Shown one piece after another: positions 47,934 to 57,459 of a stretch of 64,000 nt of DNA. The stretch's first letter is position 1, and each line of letters begins with the position of its first letter. The stretch spans positions 1-64,000 of the forward strand of contig BPDI01000013.1 of the NCBI GenBank assembly GCA_019654215.1. Direction: 5' to 3'. A program made the translations under genes and the position numbers. Origin of the DNA: Gammaproteobacteria bacterium (GTDB lineage Bacteria > Pseudomonadota > Gammaproteobacteria > Pseudomonadales > Pseudohongiellaceae). The notes beneath the pieces were generated by a model, which was given only the letters and a program-made list of their open reading frames with translations, was not told the origin of the DNA and did no database searches.

Positions 47934-47970
47934 ATTGTAGGGAATACGAAAAATACTGTACAAGTTACAG
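47934..47970 (-). promoter_or_regulatory. lhr promoter overlapping a LexA-like inverted repeat
   Basis: On the minus strand, a -35-like TTGTAC (47963-47958), an 18-nt spacer and a -10 TACAAT (47939-47934) precede lhr. CTGTACAAGTTACAG (47956-47970) overlaps the -35. It has CTGT and ACAG arms as in LexA boxes but a 7-bp rather than 8-bp spacer. A single missing base in an indel-prone sequence could explain this, or it may not be LexA. Confidence 0.4.
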
Positions 47971-48104
47971 GTTATTTGACCCCAAACTGATTTGCAACAA
48001 CCGAGTTAGGAAGCATAAATCCAATCTGGACTCCATTCTATAGGAGACCCGAAATAGCAGCATTCCAGGCAAATTTGAGGACTACTAATGGGCCATCACA
48101 AGCG

Positions 48105-48119
48105 CTAATTGTGAATTAG
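48105..48119. repeat. Inverted repeat CTAATT-GTG-AATTAG
   Basis: Arms of 6 bp with a 3-bp spacer lie about 60-75 nt before lepB, in the divergent lhr-lepB gap (47920-48179). The rest of the gap holds no gene I recognise. It could be an operator; no regulator can be named. Confidence 0.4.
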
Positions 48120-48179
48120 TTCCATTGACAGAGGCGAGCGGCACCGCTAATTTTAAAGACTATTAGTAGAGAAATACTT

Positions 48180-48875
48180 TTGAACGAATTAGAGAATCAC
48201 AGCCTTCCCAAACGCATACAGGGTTATATCCGGGTCTTCTGGAAAGAAAACCGGCAGTTCTTCGCATTGTTGTTCTGCATCGTTTTCTTCAAGAGCGCTA
48301 TCGCAGATCTGAGTTCAATTTCAGGTGCATCCATGCTGCCAACACTTTTGGATGGCGACAAAGTTTGGGTTAACAAACTTGCCTACGATGTGAAGATTCC
48401 TTTCACCGAAATTTCTCTAGCTGAAGTTTCTGATCCAAAACACGGCGATATAGTTATCATCGATTCCAAAGTCGCAGATAAGCGTTTGGTAAAGCGCATT
48501 ATTGGCATTCCGGGAGATACCATCTACATGCAAAACAATGCGCTTATCATAAATGGCGTTGCAGCAGATTATGAAGTGCTCTCCCGAGAAGGAAGTTCGA
48601 TCATTATCGAAGAGCACCTGCCGGAAAAAACTCATCAGGCCAGACTTGCCAGAGGATTTCTAAATCGGCGCGGCCGCAGCTACGGTCCAAGTGTTGTTCC
48701 GGACGATCAATATTTCGTGCTCGGGGATAATCGCGATAATAGTGCAGACAGTAGAACCTATAGCTTTGTGCCTCGAGAAGAAATCATAGGACGTTCTTCT
48801 TCAGTTGTATTCTCCCTCGACAGCGATAATAGCTATCTCCCTCGCGGTGAGCGCTTCCTGTCCGGACTTAACTAA
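48180..48875 (+). CDS. lepB: Signal peptidase I
   Basis: LepB cleaves signal peptides from exported proteins at the periplasmic face. The 231-residue enzyme has one N-terminal membrane segment (FALLFCIVFFKSAIADL), the catalytic Ser in SGASMLPTLLDGD, the catalytic Lys in DKRLVKRIIGIPGD and box E GDNRDNSADSR. It is shorter than E. coli LepB and has one anchor rather than two. The start is TTG at 48180 with a weak AGAG RBS. The stop is 136 nt before the peroxiredoxin-like gene, which itself needs a signal peptidase. Confidence 0.9.
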   Translation: MNELENHSLPKRIQGYIRVFWKENRQFFALLFCIVFFKSAIADLSSISGASMLPTLLDGDKVWVNKLAYDVKIPFTEISLAEVSDPKHGDIVIIDSKVADKRLVKRIIGIPGDTIYMQNNALIINGVAADYEVLSREGSSIIIEEHLPEKTHQARLARGFLNRRGRSYGPSVVPDDQYFVLGDNRDNSADSRTYSFVPREEIIGRSSSVVFSLDSDNSYLPRGERFLSGLN

Positions 48876-49011
48876 TTTCCCGCTCTCACCGATATTCGGC
48901 TATCGCAAATCTAATTTCTTTGTAATAAATTACCCATTAGTCGGGCTTCATTATTTGCGGCGCTTATTCATGAATCTACGTTACTACAAAAAATATTTTA
49001 AGAGGAAAACT

Positions 49012-49596
49012 ATGCATTCGTTCCGTCAACGAATTGTGCTTTTGAGTAAGATTTTTCTTGCATTGATCTTTGCTAACGCATTTCAGTTTGCAAACTCACA
49101 GGATTATGTTTGGGCTCCAGAGTTTCCTGTTGGTTCTTCATTTATTGAAATCTCTGCACAAGATCAGAACGGTACAGTTCAAACCTTTAAAGACCTTGTT
49201 GGAGAAAAGGGCATGCTCTTTATGTTGAGCCGATCTTTTGACTGGTGACCATTCTGCAAAGATCAGCTCGTGCAGCTGACCGAAATTAGTGCACAGTTTG
49301 AAGATATGGGCGTAAACATCACTGCCATGACTTACGATTCTGTGGAAATGTTAAAGTCAGTAGAAGAAGATGAGGGAATCGAATTCACTCTTCTAAGAGA
49401 TGCTGACATTACTCATGTAAATGCCCTGGGCATATTGAATGAAGATTATGAACCAGGATCCCGTGCATACGGAGTTCCGCACCCAGGTATTTTTATCATC
49501 ACCCCGGACGGAGTAATTCGCGCCAAGTTTGCAGAAGAAGGTTTTCGAGCCAGACCGGACTTCGATAACGTGTTGGAAGCGGCTGCGAATCTCTAA
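49012..49596 (+). CDS. Secreted peroxiredoxin-like protein with in-frame UGA at the first active-site Cys: candidate selenoprotein (UxxC)
   Basis: The gene reads as one 194-codon frame from the ATG at 49012 (RBS AGAGG) to the stop at 49594-49596, broken only by TGA at 49246-49248 (codon 79). A signal peptide (residues about 1-29, IVLLSKIFLALIFANAFQF) leads to a thioredoxin-fold domain: FPVGSSFIEISAQDQNG, MLFMLSRSFDW-UGA-PFCKDQL, MTYDSVEML, YGVPHPGIFIITPDGVIRAKFAEEG (as GVPHPGIFIITPDG and IRAKFAEEG). Relatives of this AhpC/TSA-type family have W-C-P-F-C, so the UGA falls exactly on the first Cys. A SECIS-like hairpin follows at the proper distance. A read error (TGC or TGT read as TGA) is the main alternative. 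If translated normally, the protein stops before its second Cys and would be inactive. The gene lies between lepB and gcvT with its own terminator. Confidence 0.75.
49261..49281 (+). promoter_or_regulatory. Candidate bacterial SECIS element
   Basis: The stem GATCAGCT / AGCTGACC (49261-49268 with 49274-49281) has 6 contiguous pairs next to the loop, then an A-C mismatch and a closing G-C pair. The loop CGTGC (49269-49273) is 5 nt with G at its second position. It begins 20 nt after the UGA. Published bacterial SECIS rules ask for a small loop with a G in its first two bases, 16-37 nt from the UGA; all are met. The hairpin lies inside coding DNA (D-Q-L-V-Q-L-T), so it could be coincidental. Confidence 0.6.
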
Positions 49597-49627
49597 CCAA
49601 AAGATGTATTCTTTATAAAAGAAACAA

Positions 49628-49654
49628 GAAGTGACTCCCGCTTCCAGTTTTTTT
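49628..49654 (+). terminator. Intrinsic terminator after the peroxiredoxin-like gene
   Basis: A 6-bp stem GAAGTG / CGCTTC (with one G-T pair; 49628-49633 and 49639-49644) and loop ACTCC are followed, after CAG, by seven Ts (49648-49654). It begins 32 nt after the stop codon. Confidence 0.65.
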
Positions 49655-49757
49655 GTGCCCCCCTAACCAAAACACTCGGGAAGAAACACTGGATGAGTCG
49701 GCAGACAACATCTTCTGAGCCGGACCCTAACTTTGTAAATGCTGTCAAAAGCGGGAG
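49635..49757 (+). promoter_or_regulatory. Possible structured leader upstream of gcvT
   Basis: CTCCCGCTT (49635-49643) is perfectly complementary to AAGCGGGAG (49749-49757), giving a 9-bp long-range stem that encloses about 105 nt, including an internal CGGCAGA/TCTGAGCCG hairpin. The 5' arm overlaps the preceding terminator, so the two structures exclude each other. It does not match the glycine riboswitch consensus. Its role is unknown. Confidence 0.35.
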
Positions 49758-49809
49758 CGAATAGGTAGTATTACGCTCTCGCTAATTCTCTATTTCTTAG
49801 TAGGCATCG

Positions 49810-50898
49810 TTGGGACAGCAAACCTCTCTCTATCAAAAACATCTCGATGCTGGCGCCAAAATCGTCGACTTTGCCGGTTGGGATATGCCCATCAACTACG
49901 GCTCCCTGATCGAAGAACATAATCAGGTTCGTACTGCCGCTGGCGTGTTCGACGTTTCCCATATGGCCGTTGTAGATGTTGGCGGAAAGGACGCGGAAAA
50001 ATACTTGCGCTATTTACTAGCCAATGATGTTGCCAAACTGGATGAGGTAGGTCGGGCTCTTTACAGCGCAATGCTCAATCATGATGGCCATGTTCTCGAC
50101 GATTTAATCGTTTATCGCATGAGTTTTGGTTATCGCTTAGTGGTCAACTGTGCTACCCGTGGCAAAGATCTGCGCTGGATGATCCAGAATACTGACGGTT
50201 ACGCGGTATCGATTCAGGAAAGACCGCGACTGGCAATTCTCGCGGTGCATGGACCAGAATCTATCAACAAGGTTTGCGAAGTTGTTGAAGAAGATCAAAC
50301 CAATCAGATTAGAGGACTGAAGTATTTTCATGGTGTGGAACTGGAACGATTTTTCATTGCAAGAACTGGTTATACCGGCGAGAAGGGTGTGGAGTTTATT
50401 TTTCCCGATAGTGATGCCTCTGAGTTGTGGGACAAACTGCTGGCGGCAGGGGTTAAACCTATCGGCATAGGTGCTCGGGATACGCTGAGGCTGGAAGCGG
50501 GTATGAATCTCTATGGTCACGATATGGATGAAACCACCTCGCCCCTCGCTGCCAACATGGAATTTACTATCGCTTATGAACCAGAGGACCGCGAATTTAT
50601 TGGCAAGCCAGCACTCATAGCTCATAAGCAATTACGGGATGCAGGCAAATTACCTGAGTTAGTTGGACTGGTCCTGGAGAGTCGTGGCGTCTTAAGAGAA
50701 GGTCAAAAATTAGTCACCGATAAGGGTGAAGGAATCATTACCAGTGGCTCTTTTTCACCTACATTGAAGCATTCAATTGCATTAGCTAGAATCCCAATTA
50801 ACAGTCAATCCTGCGAAGTTGACCTGCGTGGCACAATAACGACGGTACGAATTGTTAAACCCAATTTCGTGCGTTTCGGTAAGAAGGTATTCGAATAA
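49810..50898 (+). CDS. gcvT: Glycine cleavage T protein (aminomethyltransferase)
   Basis: GcvT releases ammonia from the aminomethyl group on H protein and loads methylene onto tetrahydrofolate. The 362-residue protein has VDFAGWDMPINYGSLIEEH, FDVSHMAVVDVGG with the conserved Asp, LDDLIVYR, ARTGYTGEKGVE, GARDTLRLEAGMNLYGHDMDE (as GARDTLRLEAGMNLYG) and GIITSGSFSPTL. The start is TTG at 49810, giving the expected GQQTSLYQKHLDAG; no nearby ATG is in frame. It is followed by gcvH and gcvP on the same strand. Confidence 0.94.
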   Translation: MGQQTSLYQKHLDAGAKIVDFAGWDMPINYGSLIEEHNQVRTAAGVFDVSHMAVVDVGGKDAEKYLRYLLANDVAKLDEVGRALYSAMLNHDGHVLDDLIVYRMSFGYRLVVNCATRGKDLRWMIQNTDGYAVSIQERPRLAILAVHGPESINKVCEVVEEDQTNQIRGLKYFHGVELERFFIARTGYTGEKGVEFIFPDSDASELWDKLLAAGVKPIGIGARDTLRLEAGMNLYGHDMDETTSPLAANMEFTIAYEPEDREFIGKPALIAHKQLRDAGKLPELVGLVLESRGVLREGQKLVTDKGEGIITSGSFSPTLKHSIALARIPINSQSCEVDLRGTITTVRIVKPNFVRFGKKVFE

Positions 50899-50937
50899 AA
50901 AAGACGAGCAACACATGCTCAACCTGAGAAGGAATAA

Positions 50938-51345
50938 ATGAGGGGGGGTCATTGCGTGAGTGATATTCCTGGCGATCTAAGATATACGTCAACCCACGAG
51001 TGGGTTCGGATAAATGATGATGGCACAGCAAGTGTCGGGATCAGCGACCATGCACAAGATGCCTTAGGCGATATTGTATTCGTCGAACTGCCAGAACCTG
51101 GTTCCTCTGTGAATGCAAAAGATGAAGTGGCGGTTGTGGAATCGGTAAAAGCCGCGTCGGATATTTATAGCCCAGTTTCAGGAGAAATAACTGCAGTAAA
51201 CGAAGCCCTGGTAGATGCTCCAGACACTGTGAATTCTTCTCCCTATGAAAATGGTTGGTTCTTCAAAATGAAAATAGGCGATGAAACCAAGCTGCACGAA
51301 CTAATGGATGCGCATGCCTATTCCAAACATTGCGACGACGAATAA
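50938..51345 (+). CDS. gcvH: Glycine cleavage H protein
   Basis: GcvH shuttles the aminomethyl group on its lipoyl arm between P, T and L proteins. The lipoylated Lys is in [19 protein letters not shown]; the HEWVRIND and [12 protein letters not shown] strands and the [12 protein letters not shown] end are normal. Two starts compete. ATG at 50938 has a strong AGAAGGA RBS. GTG at 50956 gives exactly 129 residues and the family N-terminus [16 protein letters not shown] give the ATG because of the RBS, though a 7-G run lies between the two. Confidence 0.93.
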   Translation: MRGGHCVSDIPGDLRYTSTHEWVRINDDGTASVGISDHAQDALGDIVFVELPEPGSSVNAKDEVAVVESVKAASDIYSPVSGEITAVNEALVDAPDTVNSSPYENGWFFKMKIGDETKLHELMDAHAYSKHCDDE

Positions 51346-51445
51346 AGTAAAAACTGACACCAATACTCATAGTTGATCACCGGAATGTTTCAGGCACTCC
51401 GGTACTAGTTTTTGAATTACAGTATTAGTAAGGTTGAAAGGATCT

Positions 51446-54408
51446 ATGCAGACGCCAGCTAAAACCTCATCCATGCCCACCAATTCAGCGCAAAATGATT
51501 CAGCACCTACTCTGGAAACGTTGCAGTACCAAGATGCATTTATCGATCGTCATATCGGCCCAGAAGATGGGCAAGTTGCAGAAATGCTGGAAACTCTTGG
51601 ACTGGAATCCCTGGAACAACTAATCGAGAAAACGGTTCCGGCTTCAATCCTTTCAGAGCGTCCGATGTCGGTCGGTGATCCAATGACCGAGAATGATGCG
51701 CTGGCGAAACTAAAAGCTATCGCAGGCAAGAATAAACAATCCCGTTCCTTTATAGGACTCGGCTATTACGACACTCACACTCCCAATGTGATCTTACGTA
51801 ATGTCCTGGAAAATCCAGGCTGGTACACCGCCTATACCCCTTACCAACCTGAAATTTCCCAGGGACGATTGGAATGTTTGCTTAATTTCCAGCAACTAAC
51901 CCTGGACCTCACCGCCATGGGTCTAGCTAATGCTTCGTTATTGGATGAAGCGACAGCCGCCGCCGAAGCTATGGCGCTGGCTAAGCGTGTCAGCAAGAAT
52001 CGCAATGCCAACAAGTTCTTCGTGCACGAACTTTGCTTTCCACAAACCATCGATGTGATTAAAACTCGTGCCGAATGTTTTGGCTGGGAACTGGTAATCG
52101 GTGATGTAGATGAAATCAACAGTACAGAATTATTTGGAGCAATATTTCAATATCCTTCTATGCTTGGTGATGCCAGTGATTTAACCGATATCATTGCAGA
52201 ACTGCACGAGCACAAGGCCATTGCAATCGTCGCAGCAGATTTGATGAGCCTGGCATTACTTAAACCACCAGGAGAAATGGGCGCCGACGTAGTTACAGGA
52301 ACCACGCAGCGCTTTGGAGTTCCCTTGGGTTATGGCGGGCCACATGCCGCCTATTTTGCTACTAAAGATGAATACAAGCGGGCGGTACCGGGACGCATAA
52401 TCGGCGTGTCGGTGGATTCCCGCGAGAAGCAAGCATTTCGCATGGCATTGCAAACGAGAGAACAACATATTCGTCGGGAAAAGGCGAACAGTAATATTTG
52501 CACGGCCCAGGTATTGCTGGCAAACATTGCCGCACTCTATGCCATGTATCATGGCCCGCGAGGAATTAAGAAAATTGCTTCCCGGATACATCGCTTAGCA
52601 ACAATTCTTGCACAAGGTCTTGAGCAAAGCGGTCTGACCATTGCAAACGAAAATTATTTCGACACGATTACTGTGAATATTCCTGCTGATAAAGTGCAAG
52701 CACTAACCGAACGCTGCACATTAGCTGGTGTAAATCTTCGCATGGACAGACTTAAAGAGCATGGCACCGCAAGCATCAGCATCGATGAATGCACTAGCGA
52801 AAAAGATATCGATAGATTGTGGCAGGTATTATTAGCTAACGACAGTGAGAAACTTTCCGTATCGACTATAGATGCAGCCATAACGCAAGGCGAAATAGCG
52901 CCAGTTATCCCAGATAAGCTCATACGCCAGAGTGATTATCTTCAACATCCTATTTTCAGTCGCTATCATAGCGAAACTGAAATGATGCGCTACATAAAGC
53001 GCTTGGAAAACAAAGATATTTCTCTGACCCATGCAATGATTCCTCTGGGTTCTTGTACCATGAAACTCAATGCGGCAGCGGAAATGATTCCAATCAGCTG
53101 GCCAGAATTCTCCAAACCGCATCCGTTTACGCCACTGGAACAAATGATTGGTTATCAGCAAATTATTTCCGAACTAGGGAAAACATGTTAGCGGAAATCA
53201 CCGGTTACGATGCTATTAGTATGCAACCTAATTCTGGTGCACAGGGTGAATACGCTGGACTGCTGGCAATTAAAAAGTATCTGGCAGCCCAGGGCGAAGA
53301 AAATCGCAATATCTGTTTGATTCCAAGTTCAGCCCACGGAACCAATCCTGCCAGTGCGCAGATGATTGGTATGAAAGTCTTATTGGTAGCTTGCGATGAA
53401 AACGGCAACATTGATATAGCCGACCTGAAAGCAAAAGCCGAAACACACAAAGATGATCTCGCAGGGATTAATGATTACCTACCCTTCCACCCATGGTGTC
53501 TACGAGGTAGCGGTAAAAGAAATCTGTCAAATTATTCATGACAATGGCGGCCAGGTTTATATGGATGGAGCCAACCTAAATGCGCAAGTCGGAGTATCCA
53601 ATCCAGCGGAAATCGGCGCTGACGTTTCCCATGTAAATCTGCATAAAACATTCTGTATTCCTCACGGTGGTGGTGGGCCTGGCATGGGTCCCATCGGTGT
53701 ACAGAAACATCTGGCTCCTTACCTCGCCAATCACTCCGTAGTCGGAATTCAGGGTCCAGAAGAAAACAACAGTGCTGTGTCCGCCGCACCCTGGGGTAGC
53801 TGCGGCATTCTGCCAATCTCCTGGATGTACATCGCCATGATGGGAGGCTCAGGTTTATTGAAGGCAACTCATGTTGCGATTCTGAATGCTAATTACATCG
53901 CTGTTAAATTAGCTCCTCATTATCCGGTACTGTACACGGGTTCTAGCGGCATGGTTGCCCACGAATGCATTATCGATATGCGACCACTAAAACAGGCTTC
54001 AGGAATTAGTGAAGAAGATATTGCGAAACGCTTAATGGATTTCGGATTTCATGCGCCGACCATGTCATTTCCAGTGGCAGGCACATTAATGATCGAACCT
54101 ACTGAGAGTGAATCAAAAGAAGAACTGGATCGATTTGTCGATGCCATGATTCAGATCCGTCTGGAAATTGCTCAGGTGGAAGCTGGCGAGATGAAGCGGA
54201 AAATAGCCCCCTAAGAAATGCTCCTCACACGATGCATGACATGGTGGACGAACAATGGAATCGACCCTACAGTAAAAAACAAGCAGCCTTTCCTATGGGA
54301 GGCACTATGGACAGCAAGTATTGGCCTGCTGTAAATCGTATCGACAATGTGTACGGCGATAGAAATCTATTCTGTGCCTGCCCGGCGATTGAAAATTACG
54401 AAGAGTAA
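51446..54408 (+). CDS. gcvP: Glycine cleavage P protein (decarboxylating glycine dehydrogenase), three frameshifts
   Basis: GcvP decarboxylates glycine with PLP and passes the aminomethyl group to GcvH. The start at 51446 has an AAGGA RBS. The N-terminal half shows [46 protein letters not shown] and [15 protein letters not shown]. The frame slips near 53180 (before [22 protein letters not shown], as [10 protein letters not shown] and [11 protein letters not shown]) and again near 53468 (before [12 protein letters not shown]). The PLP-Lys motif [21 protein letters not shown] (as [15 protein letters not shown]) is intact. A third slip near 54198 precedes the normal end ([25 protein letters not shown]) and the stop at 54406-54408. 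The corrected length of about 985 residues is slightly longer than E. coli GcvP (957). Confidence 0.94.
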
Positions 54409-54723
54409 AAAAGAATACGTAAGACTTAAGGAGAGCACCCCTGCCGCGTAAAACAACACAGGCACTTCGAACAAGTTTCCTACTTATCGACTGCTTTTAG
54501 TAACAATGTCGGGAACTTCGCACCACCCATCAATGAATAATAGTTTAGTGCCACCTCTCCCTTCTACACTGATCTTATACGCACCCGCAAAGTGAGTAAT
54601 AAAACTGAAAAGGTGAGCAACACCAAAGAAAACATTGGATAAATGATCAGTTTCCCCCTATTTGAATGTCGCAATTCAGCAGTATAATTTGCTGACGCAT
54701 GCTATGACAGATAAGAGTCAGTT
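54409..54723. other. Gap between gcvP and pepQ, no gene recognised
   Basis: This 315-base stretch has only short frames that match nothing I know, and no clear terminator. The pepQ promoter presumably lies in its 3' part: CAGTATAATTTG (54677-54688) holds a TATAAT-like -10 element, about 40 nt before the pepQ start. Confidence 0.5.
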
Positions 54724-56049
54724 TTGAATCAGATAATCTTTCAACAACATATCGATATTCTGGTAGACAATTATTCCAAAGCGCTGTCTGCTCATCGCGA
54801 GCAAGGCGGAAAATTGGAAGCATTGTTGATCCACAGCGGCAGTGAGTCATTCTATTTTGCCGATGATCGCATGATCCCTTTTCAGGCCTACGGACACTAC
54901 CTGCATTGGATTCCGGTAAACCGGCCGGATCAGTTTGCCTATGTCTGCCCGGGGCAGAAGCCGATTTATTTTCAGATCGTGCCCGATGATTATTGGCATG
55001 ACCAAAGTATCGTTAACGCTGATTGGTGGGCTAATAGTTTTCAGATTACCCGCCTTGGCAGTTTAGATGAAATTCCTAGACATCTGGGCGATGCTGAGCT
55101 GGGCTATCTCGGTCCGAATGCTGAGCTTGCGCAAAAACTTGGCGTTGATCAGCCGGGCATTAATCCTACTGACCTTAATTATTACCTGAATTACCAACGA
55201 GCGTACAAAACTGCGTATGAAGTAGAACAGTTGAAGGCGGCTAACAAATTGGCTGTTACCGGGCATAACGCTGCAAGAGATAGTTTTCTCAATGGCGGTA
55301 ATGAATACCAGATACACATGGCATATCTCGAGGCCTGCGGCATGCTGGAAGACGAAAGTCCTTATACCAATATAGTCGCCCTCGATAAAAATTCAGCGAT
55401 TCTGCATTACCAATATAAAAACAAAAGCAATGGTGAAAGTAGTCAGGTCTTGCTAATCGATGCGGGTTGTCGTGTTAACGGTTATGGATCAGATGTAACA
55501 CGCACTAGTGTGAAGGAAAACGTTAACAGTACCTTTAAAGATTTGCTGCAAGGAATGGTAAATGTTGAGCTGGAATTGGTAGGCATGGTGAAACCTGGTG
55601 TTGCCTACCCAGAAATACATCTTGCTGCTCTATTCAAAATTAGTCAGTTATTAATTGACCTGGATATTTGTGATGGTTCCGCAGAAGAAATAATGGAAAA
55701 AGAACTGTCGCATTTGTTCATGCCGCATGGAGTTGGCCACCTACTTGGTATACAGGTTCACGATGTAGGCGGGCATCAAAAGGACATCCGTGGCAATACA
55801 CGAGCGCCGCCGGGGCACTCTCCAGCATTACGCAACACTCGCGAGCTGAGTGAAGGCATGGTGTTCACCATTGAACCGGGCTGTTACTTCATTCCTCTAT
55901 TACTGGAAGCGGAACGTAACCAGGAACGAGGCAAGTCAATTAACTGGAACCTGGTGGATGAGCTCTATCCTTGCGGTGGTATTCGGGTTGAGGATAATAT
56001 CCTGGTTACCCACGACGGTGTTGAAAACCTTACCAGGCAATTTGAATAG
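54724..56049 (+). CDS. pepQ: Xaa-Pro dipeptidase
   Basis: PepQ cleaves dipeptides ending in proline and also some organophosphates. The 441-residue enzyme has an N-terminal prolidase domain (LLIHSGSESFYFADD, PVNRPDQFAYV) and a pita-bread metallopeptidase domain. The metal ligands are in LLIDAGCRVNGYGSDVTRT, FMPHGVGHLLGIQVHD, VFTIEPGCYFI and GGIRVEDNILVT. The start is TTG at 54724, giving the expected length; a TATAAT lies about 40 nt upstream. It converges with waaA, 5 nt away. Confidence 0.93.
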   Translation: MNQIIFQQHIDILVDNYSKALSAHREQGGKLEALLIHSGSESFYFADDRMIPFQAYGHYLHWIPVNRPDQFAYVCPGQKPIYFQIVPDDYWHDQSIVNADWWANSFQITRLGSLDEIPRHLGDAELGYLGPNAELAQKLGVDQPGINPTDLNYYLNYQRAYKTAYEVEQLKAANKLAVTGHNAARDSFLNGGNEYQIHMAYLEACGMLEDESPYTNIVALDKNSAILHYQYKNKSNGESSQVLLIDAGCRVNGYGSDVTRTSVKENVNSTFKDLLQGMVNVELELVGMVKPGVAYPEIHLAALFKISQLLIDLDICDGSAEEIMEKELSHLFMPHGVGHLLGIQVHDVGGHQKDIRGNTRAPPGHSPALRNTRELSEGMVFTIEPGCYFIPLLLEAERNQERGKSINWNLVDELYPCGGIRVEDNILVTHDGVENLTRQFE

Positions 56050-56054
56050 CTTGT

Positions 56055-57329
56055 TCAGTTACCGATTAAGCCATTAATGACTTTCATCAAATTGGGTAGT
56101 GCTTTCTGATTTGAATCGATAACCCCTCGGGCAAATTGACCCATCTCCTTTCGCAGCCTTCCGTTTTTTACAAGCTCGGTCAGAACACTCGCCAATTCGC
56201 TTTCGTTTGCGACCGTACGCAAGCCACCAGCGTTTTCTAATTGTTTGCAAATCTGGGCAAAGTTAAATTGGGAAGGGCCAACAATAACTGGGATAGATAG
56301 CGCGGCAGGCTCCAATACATTCTGACAGCCAGTATCGACCAAGCTGCCACCGACAAAGGCGATATCGGAAACTGCATAATAAGCGCCCATTTCACCCATG
56401 CTGTCACCGATAATAAGTTGGATATCTGCAGTTGGGACAGTTTGCTCAGAACGCAGAACGCTACTGAATCCTTTTTGTAGTGCCAGATCGGCAATCTCAT
56501 TAAAGCGTTCGGGGTGTCTAGGAACAAGTATAAACAAAACCTCTGGAATGTTTTTAAGTATTCGTTGAAATGCAGATAAAACTTTTAGTTCCTCGCCTTC
56601 TCTGGTGCTAGCGGCGATAATAACTGTACGGCCTGACTTTTTTATTGCTGATAAATAGGTATCTTTGGAAACCGATGGATGTTCGACATTGAACTTTAAA
56701 TTGCCGGTAACCGTAATCGAATCTGAATATGCGCCCAATTTTTCTAAACGATTGGCGTCTTCATTTGATTGAGCCGCAATTGCACTGAGAGATTGCAACA
56801 TCGATCGAGTGATACCTGAAAAGCGCCAATAACCCGCTGCTGACTTTGCAGACAGCCGAGCGTTGGCCAGCAATGTTTTTACGCCTCGTTGTTTACATTG
56901 ATGAATCAGGTTTGGCCAGAGCTCAGTTTCCATAATGATGAGAAGATCAGGATTGACGCTATTCAGAAAGCGATTAACAGCCGTCGGCAAGTCGTAAGGT
57001 AAATAAGAATGAAACACAGAATTACCAAACAGCGACTCTACCCTTTCCGCACCAGTTGGCGTCATGGAAGTAATTAAGATCTGCACCTCTGGAAGAAGTT
57101 TTTTAATGGCTTTCACCAGGGGTTCAGCGGCAACAGTCTCTCCCACAGACACAGCGTGAATCCAAATTATTGTTTGCGAGTTATCGAAATCTTGCGCTGG
57201 ATAGAAATAACCAAAGCGTTCGGTAATACGTTGGCGATAACCGGACGAACGCATTCCGCGCAAGTAAAGTCGCATGAGAATAAACGGCACAGCAAAATAT
57301 AAAAGCAGACTGTAGAGAAGTCGTATCAT
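56055..57329 (-). CDS. waaA: 3-deoxy-D-manno-octulosonic acid transferase
   Basis: WaaA (KdtA) adds Kdo to lipid IVA in the inner membrane during lipopolysaccharide assembly. The 424-residue GT30 enzyme has an N-terminal membrane anchor, IWIHAVSVGETVAAEPLVKAI (as WIHAVSVGETVAAE), ITSMTPTGAE, METELWPNLIHQC, and late motifs VPRHPERF, GDSMGEMGAYYAVSDIAFVGGSL (as GDSMGEMGAYYAVSD). It lies in a lipopolysaccharide neighbourhood with hldE and lpxL. Confidence 0.95.
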   Translation of the reverse strand: MIRLLYSLLLYFAVPFILMRLYLRGMRSSGYRQRITERFGYFYPAQDFDNSQTIIWIHAVSVGETVAAEPLVKAIKKLLPEVQILITSMTPTGAERVESLFGNSVFHSYLPYDLPTAVNRFLNSVNPDLLIIMETELWPNLIHQCKQRGVKTLLANARLSAKSAAGYWRFSGITRSMLQSLSAIAAQSNEDANRLEKLGAYSDSITVTGNLKFNVEHPSVSKDTYLSAIKKSGRTVIIAASTREGEELKVLSAFQRILKNIPEVLFILVPRHPERFNEIADLALQKGFSSVLRSEQTVPTADIQLIIGDSMGEMGAYYAVSDIAFVGGSLVDTGCQNVLEPAALSIPVIVGPSQFNFAQICKQLENAGGLRTVANESELASVLTELVKNGRLRKEMGQFARGVIDSNQKALPNLMKVINGLIGN

Positions 57330-57459
57330 TATTGAGCTATATTGTTTCCGCCGTTAGTGCTGTTGGGAAATTAGGATTGATGTCGATATACTCTAAGCAC
57401 TTTTATTTACTTACCACTTGCAACCAGCAGAGCGCCAAGCAGACTCGTAAAGGTAACCA

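Noticed and set aside
49246-49596. Two separate genes, a truncated N-terminal protein and a GTG-started one at 49270
   Set aside because: The frame is the same on both sides of the TGA, both parts align to one peroxiredoxin-like domain, and no RBS precedes the GTG.
49655-49809. Glycine riboswitch before gcvT
   Set aside because: The conserved aptamer cores of the glycine riboswitch are not found; only loosely similar bits (CTGAGCCGGACC) are present.
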